The notes below the pieces were generated by a model. The model saw only the letters and a program-made list of their open reading frames with translations, made no database searches and was not told the DNA's origin. DNA of 64,000 nucleotides from Nocardioides agariphilus (GTDB lineage Bacteria > Actinomycetota > Actinomycetes > Propionibacteriales > Nocardioidaceae): positions 62,001 to 126,000 of the forward strand of contig NZ_JADKPO010000013.1 of NCBI RefSeq assembly GCF_015352445.1, in the 5' to 3' direction. This document shows, in pieces, positions 49,228 to 59,995 of this stretch (positions are counted from its first letter, which is position 1; each line of letters starts with the position of its first letter). The translations under genes were made by a program, and so were the position numbers.

Positions 49228-50562
49228 GTGGGCACACACAAGCCACGGCGATTCACGGCGGTCACGGCCGCCATCGCCGCCATCGCCATGACCGGCGCCA
49301 CCTTGGCGGTCGGCCTCGGGTTCGGTCCGGCCGAAGCCAAGCCGCCGCCCAAGCCCGGTCCCGTCACCGGTCTGCAGATGACCCTGACCAAGCCGGCCGA
49401 CAACTTCCTGGTCGAGGCGACCTGGAACGCGGCCACCAACGCCACGACGTACGACGTCGCGCTGAGCGACGCCACGACCGGTGCACCGCTCGCCGGCAAC
49501 TCCGTGGCCATCACCTCCTGGTCGACCTTGGTGAACCTGACGGGAGTCACCACCGTGCGCCTGACCGTCACGCCGAAGAACCAGCGCCCGGGCACTCCCA
49601 CGTCGATCACCCAGGACGTCCCCGACATCAACGCGCCCTTCGGCACCTACACCGTGTCCTGGGTCGACCTCACCGGCACGATCACCCAGACCTCGCTCAA
49701 CGACGACGGCCCGATCGGGGAGGTCACCCGCACCGTCGACTGGGGTGACGCCACGACCCCTGAGGCCTGGACCACAGGCGACACGATCGACCACCTCTAC
49801 GCCGCCGAGGGCCTCTACCGGCCGACGGTCACCTTGGAAGACGGTGTCGGCAACACGCGTGTCGTGGTCCTCGACCCGATCGTGCCCGGCGACGTGACTG
49901 CGCCCACGGGAACGTTCACGACCGCGCCTTCGACTGCCTGGCAGCAGCTGACCATCGTCAACGTCATCCAGACCGCGCTCAGCGACGACTTCAGCGCCGC
50001 GGCCGACGTCGACCGCTGGATCAGCTGGGGTGATGGCGGTGAACCGCAGGCGTGGGCCCAAACCATCAGTCTGGCCCACGTGTACGCCACGGCTGGCACC
50101 TACACACCCCAGGTGATCTTGAAGGACGAGGCCGGCAACACCGGCGCGGTCGACGCCCAGCCCGTCACGGTCAAGGCAGACATCGTCGCCCCCGTCGTGA
50201 GGATCACCCTGCCCAACAGGGCCGTCCGCGCAGACGTCTCGGCGTGGAGACAGGTGCACGGCAAGGCCACCGACACCAACGGCACCGGCGTCGACACCGT
50301 CTCGGTGCGTGCTATCGAGAAGCGCGGCACGGCCTGGTACTTCTACAAGTCCACGACCAAGACCTGGGTCAAGGCCGGGACCAGGGGCAGGGCCTGGCAG
50401 CGCTCCAAGCCGGTCGTCGTGCACCCGGCCGCCACGGGTGCCTGGGCCGCCCGGCTGGCGGGACTGAAGAAGGGCACGCTCCTGGTCCGCGCAAGCGCCA
50501 CGGACCTGGCCGGCAACACGTGTCGGGCGATCACGCAGAAGGCGGTCCTCACCGCCTGGTAG
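49228..50562 (+). CDS. Large secreted protein with two PKD-like repeats
   Basis: A 444-residue exported protein. GTG 49228 has GGGGAGG upstream. The signal peptide spans about 1-37 (AVTAAIAAIAMTGATLAVGL, cleavage near AEA). The first domain (about 45-130) is fibronectin-like, then two tandem PKD-like domains share WGD...HLYAAEGLYRPTVTLEDGVGN and WGD...HVYATAGTYTPQVILKDEAGN. A C-terminal Ig-like domain (about 315-444) ends LAGNTC...AW. Such proteins bind polysaccharide or surfaces. No catalytic motif is seen. A strong hairpin follows the gene. Confidence 0.8.
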   Translation: MGTHKPRRFTAVTAAIAAIAMTGATLAVGLGFGPAEAKPPPKPGPVTGLQMTLTKPADNFLVEATWNAATNATTYDVALSDATTGAPLAGNSVAITSWSTLVNLTGVTTVRLTVTPKNQRPGTPTSITQDVPDINAPFGTYTVSWVDLTGTITQTSLNDDGPIGEVTRTVDWGDATTPEAWTTGDTIDHLYAAEGLYRPTVTLEDGVGNTRVVVLDPIVPGDVTAPTGTFTTAPSTAWQQLTIVNVIQTALSDDFSAAADVDRWISWGDGGEPQAWAQTISLAHVYATAGTYTPQVILKDEAGNTGAVDAQPVTVKADIVAPVVRITLPNRAVRADVSAWRQVHGKATDTNGTGVDTVSVRAIEKRGTAWYFYKSTTKTWVKAGTRGRAWQRSKPVVVHPAATGAWAARLAGLKKGTLLVRASATDLAGNTCRAITQKAVLTAW

Positions 50563-50621
50563 ACCCCCGCCAGCCGGCCTCGCGCGTGATGCGTCACGAA
50601 GGGGGCCGGCCCAGCGGGCCG

Positions 50622-50663
50622 CAGCCGCTGAACCGCCACGCTCCCGGGGTGGTTCAGCGGCTG
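50622..50663. terminator. 13-bp perfect hairpin after the PKD-like protein gene
   Basis: CAGCCGCTGAACC (50622-50634) pairs with GGTTCAGCGGCTG (50651-50663) around a 16-nt loop, about 60 bp past the stop codon. It is followed by a short TGTCTAC stretch only. Confidence 0.6.
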
Positions 50664-50705
50664 TGTCTACTTGCTCGGCTCCGCCTCGCTGTCGCGTCGC
50701 TATGA

Positions 50706-50767
50706 CCCCTGGTCTTCCTCCTCGACTCCCTCGCTGGCGCTCGGTCGCTCGTCGTGCAGACCAGGGG
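50706..50767. terminator. 10-bp inverted repeat near the methyltransferase stop
   Basis: CCCCTGGTCT (50706-50715) and AGACCAGGGG (50758-50767) bracket a 42-nt loop, 20 bp beyond the end of the minus-strand methyltransferase gene. Confidence 0.4.
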
Positions 50768-50786
50768 ACGCTCGCGCACCGGCTGG

Positions 50787-51491
50787 TCAGCGCGCGAGGA
50801 AGACCGTGGCTTGGCCGTCGTACTGGCGGGGCTCGTCGAACGGCGGCACTCGCCACGTGACGTCCTCGCCGGAGGACTGGAGGTAGGCCTGGGCGACCGA
50901 GCTGTCGGCGAAGACCGCCCGGGGCTGCAGGTCCACCCGGGTCACCTCGTCGAAGTGCTCGCGCAGCTGCTGCTCGCCGTTCTGCGTGCTGAACCGCGAG
51001 ACCACCGGGGCGCCGCCGGCCTCGACTCGCAGGTCGGCGAGGTGGGCGTCGCCGTTGGTGGCCGCGACGAACAGACCGCCGGGCCGGAGCACCCGGCGTA
51101 CTTCGCCGAGTGCCCGCGCGACGTCGGGCACGTGGTAGAGCATCCAGAGGGCAGCGACCACGTCGAAGGCCTCGTCGCCGAAGGGCAGCTCCTGCACGTC
51201 GCCCTCGCGGGCGTCGATCCCTCGTGCTCGGGTCAGCTCCACGAAGCGCGTGGACTGGTCGATGGCGGTCAGGCGTACGCCGGGGAGTGCGACCGCCACG
51301 CGAGCGGCGAACCCGCCGGTGCCGGGACCGACCTCGAGCACCCGCAGCGGTCGCTCGTCGACGATCGCGTCGAGGGCGACCGTTGTCGGGTCGCGTCCGT
51401 CGGCCGTCGGATGCCAGACCGAGCGCCGGGTCTCCAGGTTGTCCTCGGTGAGGTACTGCTGACGCACGTGCGCCGGGTCGTCGATGATCAC
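50787..51491 (-). CDS. SAM-dependent methyltransferase
   Basis: A 234-residue class I methyltransferase with SAM motif VLEVGPGTGGFAARVAVALPG near residue 50, IDQSTRFVELTRARG near 75, DVQELPFGDEAFDVVAALWML near 97 and RVLRPGGLFVAATNG near 133, the ubiE/Methyltransf_11 arrangement. The substrate is unknown and the protein is cytosolic. It starts at GTG 51491, 7 bp after the fumC stop on the same strand, and may be the distal gene of the spermidine synthase-like/fumC unit. Confidence 0.87.
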   Translation of the reverse strand: MIIDDPAHVRQQYLTEDNLETRRSVWHPTADGRDPTTVALDAIVDERPLRVLEVGPGTGGFAARVAVALPGVRLTAIDQSTRFVELTRARGIDAREGDVQELPFGDEAFDVVAALWMLYHVPDVARALGEVRRVLRPGGLFVAATNGDAHLADLRVEAGGAPVVSRFSTQNGEQQLREHFDEVTRVDLQPRAVFADSSVAQAYLQSSGEDVTWRVPPFDEPRQYDGQATVFLAR

Positions 51492-51498
51492 GGCCTGC

Positions 51499-52872
51499 TC
51501 ACCTTCCGGTCATGCTCTCCACGTCGAGCGCCTCGTCCAGCTGTGCCTCGGAGATCTCGCCGCGTTCGACGTACCCGAGAGCGACGACCGTATCCCGGAT
51601 GGTGCGACCCTCCGAAAGGGCCTGCTTGGCGATCTTGGCGGCGGCCTCGTACCCGACGTACTTGTTGAGCGGGGTGACCACGGACGGTGATGACTCGGCG
51701 TAGCGGCGCATCCGTTCGCGGTCGGCGGTGATGCCGTCGACGCACTGCGCCAGCAGTCGGCTGGCGTTGGCGAGCAGACGCTCGCTCTCGAGGACGTTGC
51801 GCGCGATGACCGGCAGCATCACGTTGAGCTCGAAGCTGCCGGACGACCCGGCGAAGGCGATCGTCGCGTCGTTGCCGATCACCTGGGCGCACACCATCAA
51901 GGTGGCCTCAGGGATCACCGGGTTGACCTTGCCGGGCATGATGCTCGACCCCGGCTGGAGATCGGCGAGGTGGATCTCGGCCAGCCCGGTCGTCGGGCCG
52001 CTGGCCATCCAGCGCAGGTCGTTGCAGATCTTGACCAGCCCCACCGCGTAGGTGCGCAACGCGCCGCTCAGCTCCACGATGGCGTCGCGTCCGCCCTGCG
52101 CCTCGAAGTGGTTGCGCGCCTCGACGAACCGCTCGCCTGTGGCCTCGTTGAGGTGCGCGATGGTCTGCTCGGCAAACCCGGGCGGCGTGTTGATGCCGGT
52201 GCCGACAGCGGTGCCGCCCAGTGGCAGCTCGCGCACGTGCGGCAGTGCGGTCTCGACCCGCTCGCGACTCCGGTCGACCACGGCCGCGTAGCCGCCGAGC
52301 TCCTGGCCGAGGGTCACCGGGGTCGCATCCATCAGGTGCGTGCGGCCGGACTTCACGGCATCGGCGTACTCGTCGCTCTTGGCGACCAGAGCGGCGTGCA
52401 ACGCCGCCATGCCCGCGAGCAGGTCGCGGGTGCCGAGCACGGCCGCGACGTGGATCGCCGACGGGAAGGTGTCGTTGGACGATTGGGCCGCATTGACGTG
52501 GTCGTTGGGGTGGACCTCGACGCCCGCTCGTTGGGCCAAGGTCGCGATGACCTCGTTGGCGTTCATGTTGGTGCTGGTGCCCGACCCGGTCTGGAAGACG
52601 TCGATGGGGAAGTGGTCGTCGTGCCGACCCTCGGCCACCTCGCCCGCGGCCTGCTGGATCGCGTCGGCCTGCTCGGCGGTGAGGGTGCCGAGCGCGGCGT
52701 TGGTGCGGGCGGCGGCGCCCTTGATCAGGGCCAGGGCATGGATGAGTGAGGGTTCGAGGGGCTGGCCGCTGATCGGGAAGTTCTCGACGGCCCTTTGGGT
52801 CTGGGCCTGCCACAGGGCCTCTTCGGGGACGCGCACCTCGCCCATGGAGTCGTGCTCGACGCGGTAGCTCAT
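51499..52872 (-). CDS. fumC: Class II fumarate hydratase
   Basis: A 457-residue oxygen-stable fumarase of the TCA cycle that interconverts fumarate and malate. Diagnostic stretches are [16 protein letters not shown] near 93, [11 protein letters not shown] near 127, the catalytic-loop signature [15 protein letters not shown] near 312 and [16 protein letters not shown]. The length is normal. Start ATG 52872 overlaps the stop of the upstream spermidine synthase-like gene. A second, unrelated class I fumarase is encoded 5.4 kb away at 58267-59967. Confidence 0.96.
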   Translation of the reverse strand: MSYRVEHDSMGEVRVPEEALWQAQTQRAVENFPISGQPLEPSLIHALALIKGAAARTNAALGTLTAEQADAIQQAAGEVAEGRHDDHFPIDVFQTGSGTSTNMNANEVIATLAQRAGVEVHPNDHVNAAQSSNDTFPSAIHVAAVLGTRDLLAGMAALHAALVAKSDEYADAVKSGRTHLMDATPVTLGQELGGYAAVVDRSRERVETALPHVRELPLGGTAVGTGINTPPGFAEQTIAHLNEATGERFVEARNHFEAQGGRDAIVELSGALRTYAVGLVKICNDLRWMASGPTTGLAEIHLADLQPGSSIMPGKVNPVIPEATLMVCAQVIGNDATIAFAGSSGSFELNVMLPVIARNVLESERLLANASRLLAQCVDGITADRERMRRYAESSPSVVTPLNKYVGYEAAAKIAKQALSEGRTIRDTVVALGYVERGEISEAQLDEALDVESMTGR

Positions 52873-53531
52873 GAGGTCGAACGTACCCGCGCGAGATAGA
52901 GCCAGTACTGCTCGTCGCGACCCTGCAGGTCGACGTCGTAGGCCGCCTCCTCCGCTTCCCCGAACACCTCGGCCATGGTGCGACCCAGGCTCGCGTCGCG
53001 GGCGGCTGACCACACCACGCAGAGACCGTCGTCTCGCAGGGCGCGCCTGGTCACGGCGAGGAGGTCGGGCCCGTAGAGGGCTGCGTTGGCGTCGTGCACG
53101 AGGTAGCCCGGACCGTTGTCGACGTCGAGCAGCACCACGTCGTACGTCGCCTCACCGGCGTCGGCGAGCAGCTCGCGCACGTCGCCGACCGACACCTCCA
53201 CCCGCGGGTCGGCCAGCAGTGCGGGACCGTGTGGCACCGTGCCGTCGCGCAGCCACCCGACGAGCGCGGGCTCGATCTCGGCGACGACGACCCGGCGTAC
53301 GCGCAGGTCGGCCAACACCTCGGCCAGTGTGAAGCCCAGCCCGAGGCCGCCCACCAGGACGACGGCGGGGTCGTCGTGGCGGGCGAGCGCCTCGGTGGCC
53401 AGCGCGCGCTCGCTCGTCGTCTCGGCGGTGTCCATCACGAAGACACCGTTGGCACGTAGCTCGAGGATGCCGTGCTGCCGGCGCCGCAGCACCAGCTCCC
53501 CGCGCTCCGACTGCGCCCGCGCCAGCTCCAT
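52869..53531 (-). CDS. Spermidine synthase-like methyltransferase-fold protein
   Basis: A 220-residue protein starting at ATG 53531. It resembles the spermine/spermidine synthase superfamily: [20 protein letters not shown] near 57, [14 protein letters not shown] near 82, [28 protein letters not shown] near 117. It lacks the N-terminal beta-domain of true spermidine synthases, so it may be a related enzyme rather than a polyamine synthase. Cytosolic. Its end overlaps the fumC start (ATGA), giving a two- or three-gene operon. A longer upstream frame is low complexity and rejected. Confidence 0.83.
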   Translation of the reverse strand: MELARAQSERGELVLRRRQHGILELRANGVFVMDTAETTSERALATEALARHDDPAVVLVGGLGLGFTLAEVLADLRVRRVVVAEIEPALVGWLRDGTVPHGPALLADPRVEVSVGDVRELLADAGEATYDVVLLDVDNGPGYLVHDANAALYGPDLLAVTRRALRDDGLCVVWSAARDASLGRTMAEVFGEAEEAAYDVDLQGRDEQYWLYLARVRSTS

Positions 53532-53560
53532 GAGGCGATCCAACCCGAGGTGTGCCGGTT

Positions 53561-53580
53561 TGTCCCTGGGCAGCGGGACA
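53561..53580. promoter_or_regulatory. Inverted repeat in the divergent promoter region
   Basis: TGTCCC-N8-GGGACA is a perfect dyad between the spermidine synthase-like gene and the divergent membrane-protein gene. A likely binding site for a dimeric regulator such as the LuxR-type protein encoded at 56.5 kb (inference). Confidence 0.4.
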
Positions 53581-53645
53581 TCCGGCCCGGCACCGTTCTC
53601 GACGTCGCCCTCACCGGGCGGTCCACCGAGACAGAAGGAACCGAG

Positions 53646-54356
53646 ATGACAACCCACGTCACCACCCGCAACCCCGTCCGGTCCGACGTGCCCGTGAGCG
53701 GCACGCCGGCCGGTCCCGCCCGTCGTACGTCCTCCAGATGGGCGCTGGCAGGCGTCGCAGCCGGCGTCCTGGGCTTCGGCACCATGGTGTCCTCCAGCCT
53801 GATCAACGCGGTCTACGACAAGTCGATCGTCAAGGACGAGGACGCCATCCTCGCCAAGGTTGCCGACCAGTCGGTCCAGATCGTCGCCTTCCAGGTCGTG
53901 GCAAGCCTCGCCGCCCTGGCCCTGGTCGTGTTCGCCGCTGGCCTGCACCGTCGGCTGGCCGCGCGTCTCGATGACAGCATCGTGCCAATGGTCGCCTCCG
54001 CCGGCCTGGTCGGCACTGCCGTCGTCACGGTGCTCGGCACGGGTCTGAACACCGAGTTCGCGATCGGCATCGAGGACCATGTGCTCGCCAGCAACGCGGC
54101 CATGTTCAACCACTGGACCGGCACCATCCCGTGGTGCTGGCTGCTGGCGGGGCTCTCGGCCCTCGCGGTCTTCTCCGCGTGGCGGCAGGGCGCCGTGCCG
54201 CGGTGGATGGGCATCACCTCGCTGGTGCTGGGCGGCCTGACGGTCGTCTCCGGCGTCGCGCCGGTGCAGTACATGGCGATCCTGCCCGGCGCACTGTGGG
54301 TGCTGGTGCTGTCGGTCGGCTTCCTGGTCGGCGACAAGGCCTACCGGGCTTCGTGA
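53646..54356 (+). CDS. Multi-pass membrane protein of unknown function
   Basis: A 236-residue protein from ATG 53646, preceded by AGAAGGAA. Five hydrophobic segments are visible, among them WALAGVAAGVLGFGTMVSSS, VVASLAALALVVFAAGL and LPGALWVLVLSVGFLVG, within a hydrophilic start (MTTHVTTRNPVRSDV). This is the pattern of DUF4386-like or uncharacterised actinobacterial membrane proteins. It lies 23 bp upstream of a histidine kinase gene on the same strand, so it may be a target or partner of that two-component system. No catalytic motif seen. Confidence 0.72.
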   Translation: MTTHVTTRNPVRSDVPVSGTPAGPARRTSSRWALAGVAAGVLGFGTMVSSSLINAVYDKSIVKDEDAILAKVADQSVQIVAFQVVASLAALALVVFAAGLHRRLAARLDDSIVPMVASAGLVGTAVVTVLGTGLNTEFAIGIEDHVLASNAAMFNHWTGTIPWCWLLAGLSALAVFSAWRQGAVPRWMGITSLVLGGLTVVSGVAPVQYMAILPGALWVLVLSVGFLVGDKAYRAS

Positions 54357-54379
54357 GCTGCGACAGGCAGGATGTGCGA

Positions 54380-56467
54380 GTGACTCAGGGCGGGTACGAC
54401 GTGCGCGAGCGGATCGTCGTACCCGCCCTCTTCCCCGTGGTGACCGTGTTGCTGCTGGCGATCACGGCCGCCCTCGACGTTGCCACCCCGGCGTCCGGCC
54501 CGGGTGTCGAGTTGGCATCCGGCCCGGGGTGGCCCTTCGCCGGGCTCGGGGTCGTGTTCGGCGTCTGCGCAGGCGTCGTGCTCGCCCTCGTCCGCGGCTC
54601 GGATCCCCGCCGCTTCGGTTGGCTGCTCGGTGGGCTCGGGGTCGTCTGGGGCCTCGACGCACTGGCGCAGTCGTGGGTCCGCTACGGCATCCGGCCCGAC
54701 GAGGCGTTGCCCGGCGCGGGCACTGCCTTGTGGTTCCTCAACAGGTTCGGGGCGTTCTTGCCGATGACGGTGGCCGCGCTGCTGCTGGTCTTCCCGACGG
54801 GGCGGTTCCTCGTCGGACGCTGGGGCACCGCCGGGCGCGCGGCGCTCGGCGTGATGGCAGCGTCCGGACTGCTCGTCATCGTGGCGCCAGCCAACGGCCT
54901 CATCGCCGAGGTGGACGTGCCCGCTGGGCTCGACCTCGACGCCGGCGCCCTGCCGTTGCCGGCTGGCCTCGCCGATGCGGTGCTGCCCATCGCCAACACC
55001 CTGACGCTGGTAGGCGTCCTGGTCGCGATGGCCTCGGCCGTGGTGCGTCACCGGAGAGCGGTCGGCGCGGAGCGCGACCGGACCCGCTGGCTCCTGTGGT
55101 CGGTCGAGGTCGGCGCTGTCGCGCTGGCCTTCTCGCTGTTCTCCGACCTCGGGTTCATCAACGACGTGGTGCTCTTCGTCGTGGTCGTCCTTCCGGGCGT
55201 CGCGGTGACGATCGGCATCGTGCGGCCCGGACTCGTGCCGGTGGAGGACCTGCTCAACGCGACGCTGGTCTTCGCTGTGCTGTCGGTGTCGCTCGTCGCC
55301 GTCGACCTGCTGGTCGTCGCCGGCCTCAGTGCCGTGCTCGGAGACAACCTCGACGAACGGCAGGTCGTGGTGGTCGTGCTGCTGCTGACGGCGGTGCTCT
55401 ACGGGCCACTGCGACAGCGCCTCTCGGCCACGGTCCGTCGCGTGCTGCTCGGCCAGCGCGAGGCGCCGTACGACGTCGTGGCCGGGTTGGCCTCGACGCT
55501 GGAGCGCTCGGATGAGGCGGGCGAGCAGCTCGCGGCGGTGACCGATGCCGTGGCCACCGCGTTCAGGATCGGGTTCGTGCGTCTCGAGGTCGACCGGCCT
55601 TCGGGTGAGCGCCTGGTCGCCGTCCACGGCAACGAGCCCGCAGAGGTGCGCACGCTCCCCATCACCTACCGCGAGCGGGAGGTGGGCCGTGTCGTGCTGC
55701 CCGTGCGCGGGTTGCGCAGCCGGCTGAGCGGTCGCGACGAGCAGTTGCTGGCCGATCTGGTCCGTCAGGCCGCCAGCGCCGTGCGCACCGGGCAGCTCGC
55801 CGAGGAGCTGCAGGAGAGCCGTGAGCGGCTGGTGGTCGCCCGTGAGGAGGAGCGGCGGCGGATCCGCCGCGACCTGCACGACGGCCTGGGACCCTCACTC
55901 AGCGGCATCGTCTACCAGCTGGAGTCCGCACGGCTCCTGGTCGGGAAGGACCCCGCAGGAGCCGAGTGCACCATCGCGTCCCTGAGCTCGCACGTGCAGG
56001 AGGTCGTCGCCGACGTACGCCGGCTCGTGCACGACCTGCGCCCCCCGGCGCTCGACGACCGCGGTCTGGTCGGCGCGCTGGCACAGCAGGCGGAGTCGAT
56101 CACCGCGTCCGGAGGACCCGCCGTGTCGGTGTCGGCCTCCACCGTGGCCGGTCTGCCCGCGGCCGTCGAGGTCGCGGCCTACCGGATCGTGTCGGAGGCG
56201 CTGACCAACGTGGCCCGCCACGCTTCGGCTACCCGAGCCACCGTCCGGCTCGCCGTCGGTGACGGCGAGCTGCTGGTGGAGGTGTCCGACGACGGGGCGG
56301 GCATCGCACCCGAAGCGCAGGTCGGCGTCGGGCTCGTCTCGTTGCGCGAACGTGCGGACGAGCTGGGTGGGCGTAGCGAGGTGACCTGCCCTCCGACCGG
56401 CGGAACGTACGTGCGAGCCTGGCTGCCCCTGTCCTCGGCGTCCTCGGAGGTGAGCATCGATGGGTGA
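54380..56467 (+). CDS. NarL-type sensor histidine kinase
   Basis: A 695-residue membrane sensor kinase. The first 340 residues contain several membrane segments (about eight), followed by a linker and a GAF-like stretch. The dimerisation/phosphoacceptor domain is the HisKA_3 type, EEERRRIRRDLHDGLGPSLS, with His500. The ATPase domain has TNVARHASATRATV and EVSDDGAGI with VGLVSLRERADELGG. It phosphorylates the LuxR-type regulator encoded immediately downstream (8-bp overlap). The start GTG 54380 was chosen from alternatives; 54374 is also possible. The stimulus is unknown. Confidence 0.88.
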   Translation: MTQGGYDVRERIVVPALFPVVTVLLLAITAALDVATPASGPGVELASGPGWPFAGLGVVFGVCAGVVLALVRGSDPRRFGWLLGGLGVVWGLDALAQSWVRYGIRPDEALPGAGTALWFLNRFGAFLPMTVAALLLVFPTGRFLVGRWGTAGRAALGVMAASGLLVIVAPANGLIAEVDVPAGLDLDAGALPLPAGLADAVLPIANTLTLVGVLVAMASAVVRHRRAVGAERDRTRWLLWSVEVGAVALAFSLFSDLGFINDVVLFVVVVLPGVAVTIGIVRPGLVPVEDLLNATLVFAVLSVSLVAVDLLVVAGLSAVLGDNLDERQVVVVVLLLTAVLYGPLRQRLSATVRRVLLGQREAPYDVVAGLASTLERSDEAGEQLAAVTDAVATAFRIGFVRLEVDRPSGERLVAVHGNEPAEVRTLPITYREREVGRVVLPVRGLRSRLSGRDEQLLADLVRQAASAVRTGQLAEELQESRERLVVAREEERRRIRRDLHDGLGPSLSGIVYQLESARLLVGKDPAGAECTIASLSSHVQEVVADVRRLVHDLRPPALDDRGLVGALAQQAESITASGGPAVSVSASTVAGLPAAVEVAAYRIVSEALTNVARHASATRATVRLAVGDGELLVEVSDDGAGIAPEAQVGVGLVSLRERADELGGRSEVTCPPTGGTYVRAWLPLSSASSEVSIDG

Positions 56468-57152
56468 CATCCGGGTCGTGGTCGTCGACGACCACGCGAT
56501 CGTGCGGGAAGGCCTGGTGGCACTGCTCGGGGCGCTGGACGGGATCACCGTGGTCGGGTCCGCAGCCGACGGCCGGTCTGCTCTGCACCTCGTGGCGGAC
56601 ACAACGCCCGACGTCGTGATCATGGACATCCAGATGCCCGAGCTCGATGGCATCGAGGCCACGCGGTTCGTCACCGGGCGGCACCCCGCCACCCGCGTGG
56701 TGATGCTCACCATGAACGACGACGACGAGACCGTCCTGGCCGCTGTCAGGGCCGGGGCCTCGGGCTACCTGCTGAAGGGTTCGGGGGCCGACGAGGTGCT
56801 CAACGCGGTCCGGGCCGCGGCCGCCGGCGGCATGGTCTTCGGGGCGTCGCTGGCCGCTCGCGTGGCGACGTACTTCGCCTCCGCCCGGCCGGCCGGCCAG
56901 CGCGATGCCCAGTCCGATGCCCAGTCCGATGCCCAGTCCGACGTTCCGCCCTTCCCCGACCTGACCGACCGCGAGCGCGAGGTACTCGACCTCCTGGCCT
57001 CCGGCGCCTCCAACGACTCCATCGCGCGAGCGACGTACGTCTCCGACAAGACCGTCCGCAACACCATCAGCTCCATCTACGCCAAGCTGCACGCCTCCGG
57101 TCGCGGCGATGCCATCGTCAAGGCCCGCGAGGCCGGGTTCGGCAAGGGCTGA
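56460..57152 (+). CDS. LuxR/NarL-type response regulator
   Basis: A 230-residue DNA-binding regulator. The receiver domain has DDH at 10-12, the phosphoacceptor Asp56 in VVIMDIQMPE, Thr in MLTMND near 82 and Lys in LLKGSGADE near 105. The C-terminal LuxR helix-turn-helix is LTDREREVLDLLASGASNDS followed by SDKTVRNTISSIYAKL. The linker contains a DAQSD repeat (12-bp tandem repeat, about 56904-56940). ATG 56460 overlaps the kinase gene. It is the cytosolic output of that pair. Confidence 0.93.
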   Translation: MGDIRVVVVDDHAIVREGLVALLGALDGITVVGSAADGRSALHLVADTTPDVVIMDIQMPELDGIEATRFVTGRHPATRVVMLTMNDDDETVLAAVRAGASGYLLKGSGADEVLNAVRAAAAGGMVFGASLAARVATYFASARPAGQRDAQSDAQSDAQSDVPPFPDLTDREREVLDLLASGASNDSIARATYVSDKTVRNTISSIYAKLHASGRGDAIVKAREAGFGKG

Positions 57153-57169
57153 CCCTGGGTTTCGGGGCG

Positions 57170-57215
57170 GACGTCATACGTTCTGGTCGCTATAGCGACC
57201 ACTTCGTATGACGTC
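57170..57215. repeat. 46-bp near-palindrome, left terminal copy
   Basis: GACGTCATACG, TTCT, the perfect 16-bp palindrome GGTCGCTATAGCGACC, ACTT, then CGTATGACGTC. It is symmetric except for the TTCT/ACTT interior loop. The exact reverse complement occurs at 58201-58246. Confidence 0.95.
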
Positions 57216-57283
57216 CTGGCGGTCATCCACAGGACTGCGTGCGCGGCAAGCGAGCGGACCCTTGATCGGGCCATTCTCTGCCG

Positions 57284-58192
57284 GTGCCTTCACCCCACGA
57301 TCCGGTCCGTGAGGTCGCGCAGGCGCAAGGCGGTGTCATCTCGCGCATCCAGCTGTACGCCGTCGGGGTCACCAGGGCCGAGGTACGCGCCAACGTCCGC
57401 GCTGGTCGTTGGCGACGGGTCGGCTCGCAATCCGTCTCGATGACGACAGGCTCCTTGACGCGGACCCAACAGCTGTGGGCGGCCGTCTTCGAGGCGGGGC
57501 CACGAGCCTTCCTCGACGGTGCCGCCGCCCTCGAGGTCGCTGGACTCCAGCGGTACCAGACAGACCGGATCCGGGTGTCGGTTCCGCGAGGCGCTCGCGT
57601 ACGTCGGGCCCGCGGCCTCGACATCCGGCAGACGCGCCGCTGGCACGCGGACGACGTGGTGGGATCCGGCTTGCCGCGCGCCCGGCCAGAGGTCGCCGCC
57701 GTCCGCGCGGCCCTGTGGGCGCAGTCGGACCGGCAGGCCGCACTGGTGTTGACCATGGCCGTACAGCAGGAGATCGCCAGTGTGGAGGCGATCGCCCTCG
57801 AGCTCTTGCGCATCTTGCGGGACAAGCGCCGCATCCTGGTCCAGCAGGTCGTGCTCGACCTCATGGGTGGCGTGAGGTCGCTCGGTGAGCTGGACTTCGC
57901 GCGGGAGTGCCGGCGGCGTGGGATCCCCGAGCCCACGAGGCAGGTCGTCCGCCGCGGGCGTCACGGCCGGTACTACCTCGACGTCTACTGGGACGAATGG
58001 GGTGTGGTCGTCGAGATCGACGGGATCCACCACTCGTGGGCCGAACAGATCGTCGGGGACGCCCTCCGACACAACCACGTGACGCTCGGACACGACATCG
58101 TGCTCCGCCTGCCCCTGCTCGGTCTCCGGGTCGCCGCCGACGAGTTCTTCGAGCAGATCTGCGAGGCACTGCGCTCTCGCGGGTGGGCGTGA
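57284..58192 (+). CDS. AbiEi-like N-terminal domain fused to DUF559 nuclease-fold protein
   Basis: A 302-residue protein from GTG 57284. The N-terminal 75 residues (VREVAQAQGGVISRIQL, then VTRAEVRANVRAGRWRRVG) match the winged-helix start of type IV antitoxin AbiEi-like proteins. The C-terminal 100 residues form a DUF559/Vsr-like restriction-endonuclease fold: SLGELDFARECRRRG, YYLDVYWDEWGVVVEIDGIHH, with the E...D...E-x-D acidic set. This two-domain type is common in actinobacteria, function uncertain. Flanking exact inverted repeats make the locus look like a mobile or self-contained unit. Ends 8 bp before the right copy. Confidence 0.8.
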   Translation: MPSPHDPVREVAQAQGGVISRIQLYAVGVTRAEVRANVRAGRWRRVGSQSVSMTTGSLTRTQQLWAAVFEAGPRAFLDGAAALEVAGLQRYQTDRIRVSVPRGARVRRARGLDIRQTRRWHADDVVGSGLPRARPEVAAVRAALWAQSDRQAALVLTMAVQQEIASVEAIALELLRILRDKRRILVQQVVLDLMGGVRSLGELDFARECRRRGIPEPTRQVVRRGRHGRYYLDVYWDEWGVVVEIDGIHHSWAEQIVGDALRHNHVTLGHDIVLRLPLLGLRVAADEFFEQICEALRSRGWA

Positions 58193-58200
58193 TCCGGCGG

Positions 58201-58246
58201 GACGTCATACGAAGTGGTCGCTATAGCGACCAGAACGTATGACGTC
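58201..58246. repeat. 46-bp near-palindrome, right terminal copy
   Basis: The exact reverse complement of 57170-57215: GACGTCATACG, AAGT, GGTCGCTATAGCGACC, AGAA, CGTATGACGTC. It lies between the convergent DUF559-type and class I fumarase genes. Confidence 0.95.
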
Positions 58247-58266
58247 AGCCGCAGCCAGGCGAGGCC

Positions 58267-59967
<1,701 letters not shown>

Positions 59968-59973
59968 GGACGA

Positions 59974-59979
59974 ACGCTA
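59974..59979 (-). promoter_or_regulatory. Leaderless -10 hexamer for the class I fumarase gene
   Basis: Minus-strand TAGCGT ends six bases before GTG 59967. On the opposite strand a weaker CAGACT (59983-59988) precedes GTG 59996 by seven bases. Confidence 0.5.
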
Positions 59980-59995
59980 GTCCAGACTGTCGTTC

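Noticed and set aside
57170-57215. Ordinary rho-independent terminator after the LuxR-type gene
   Set aside because: There is no U-tract, and an exact reverse-complement copy on the far side of the next gene points to more than termination.
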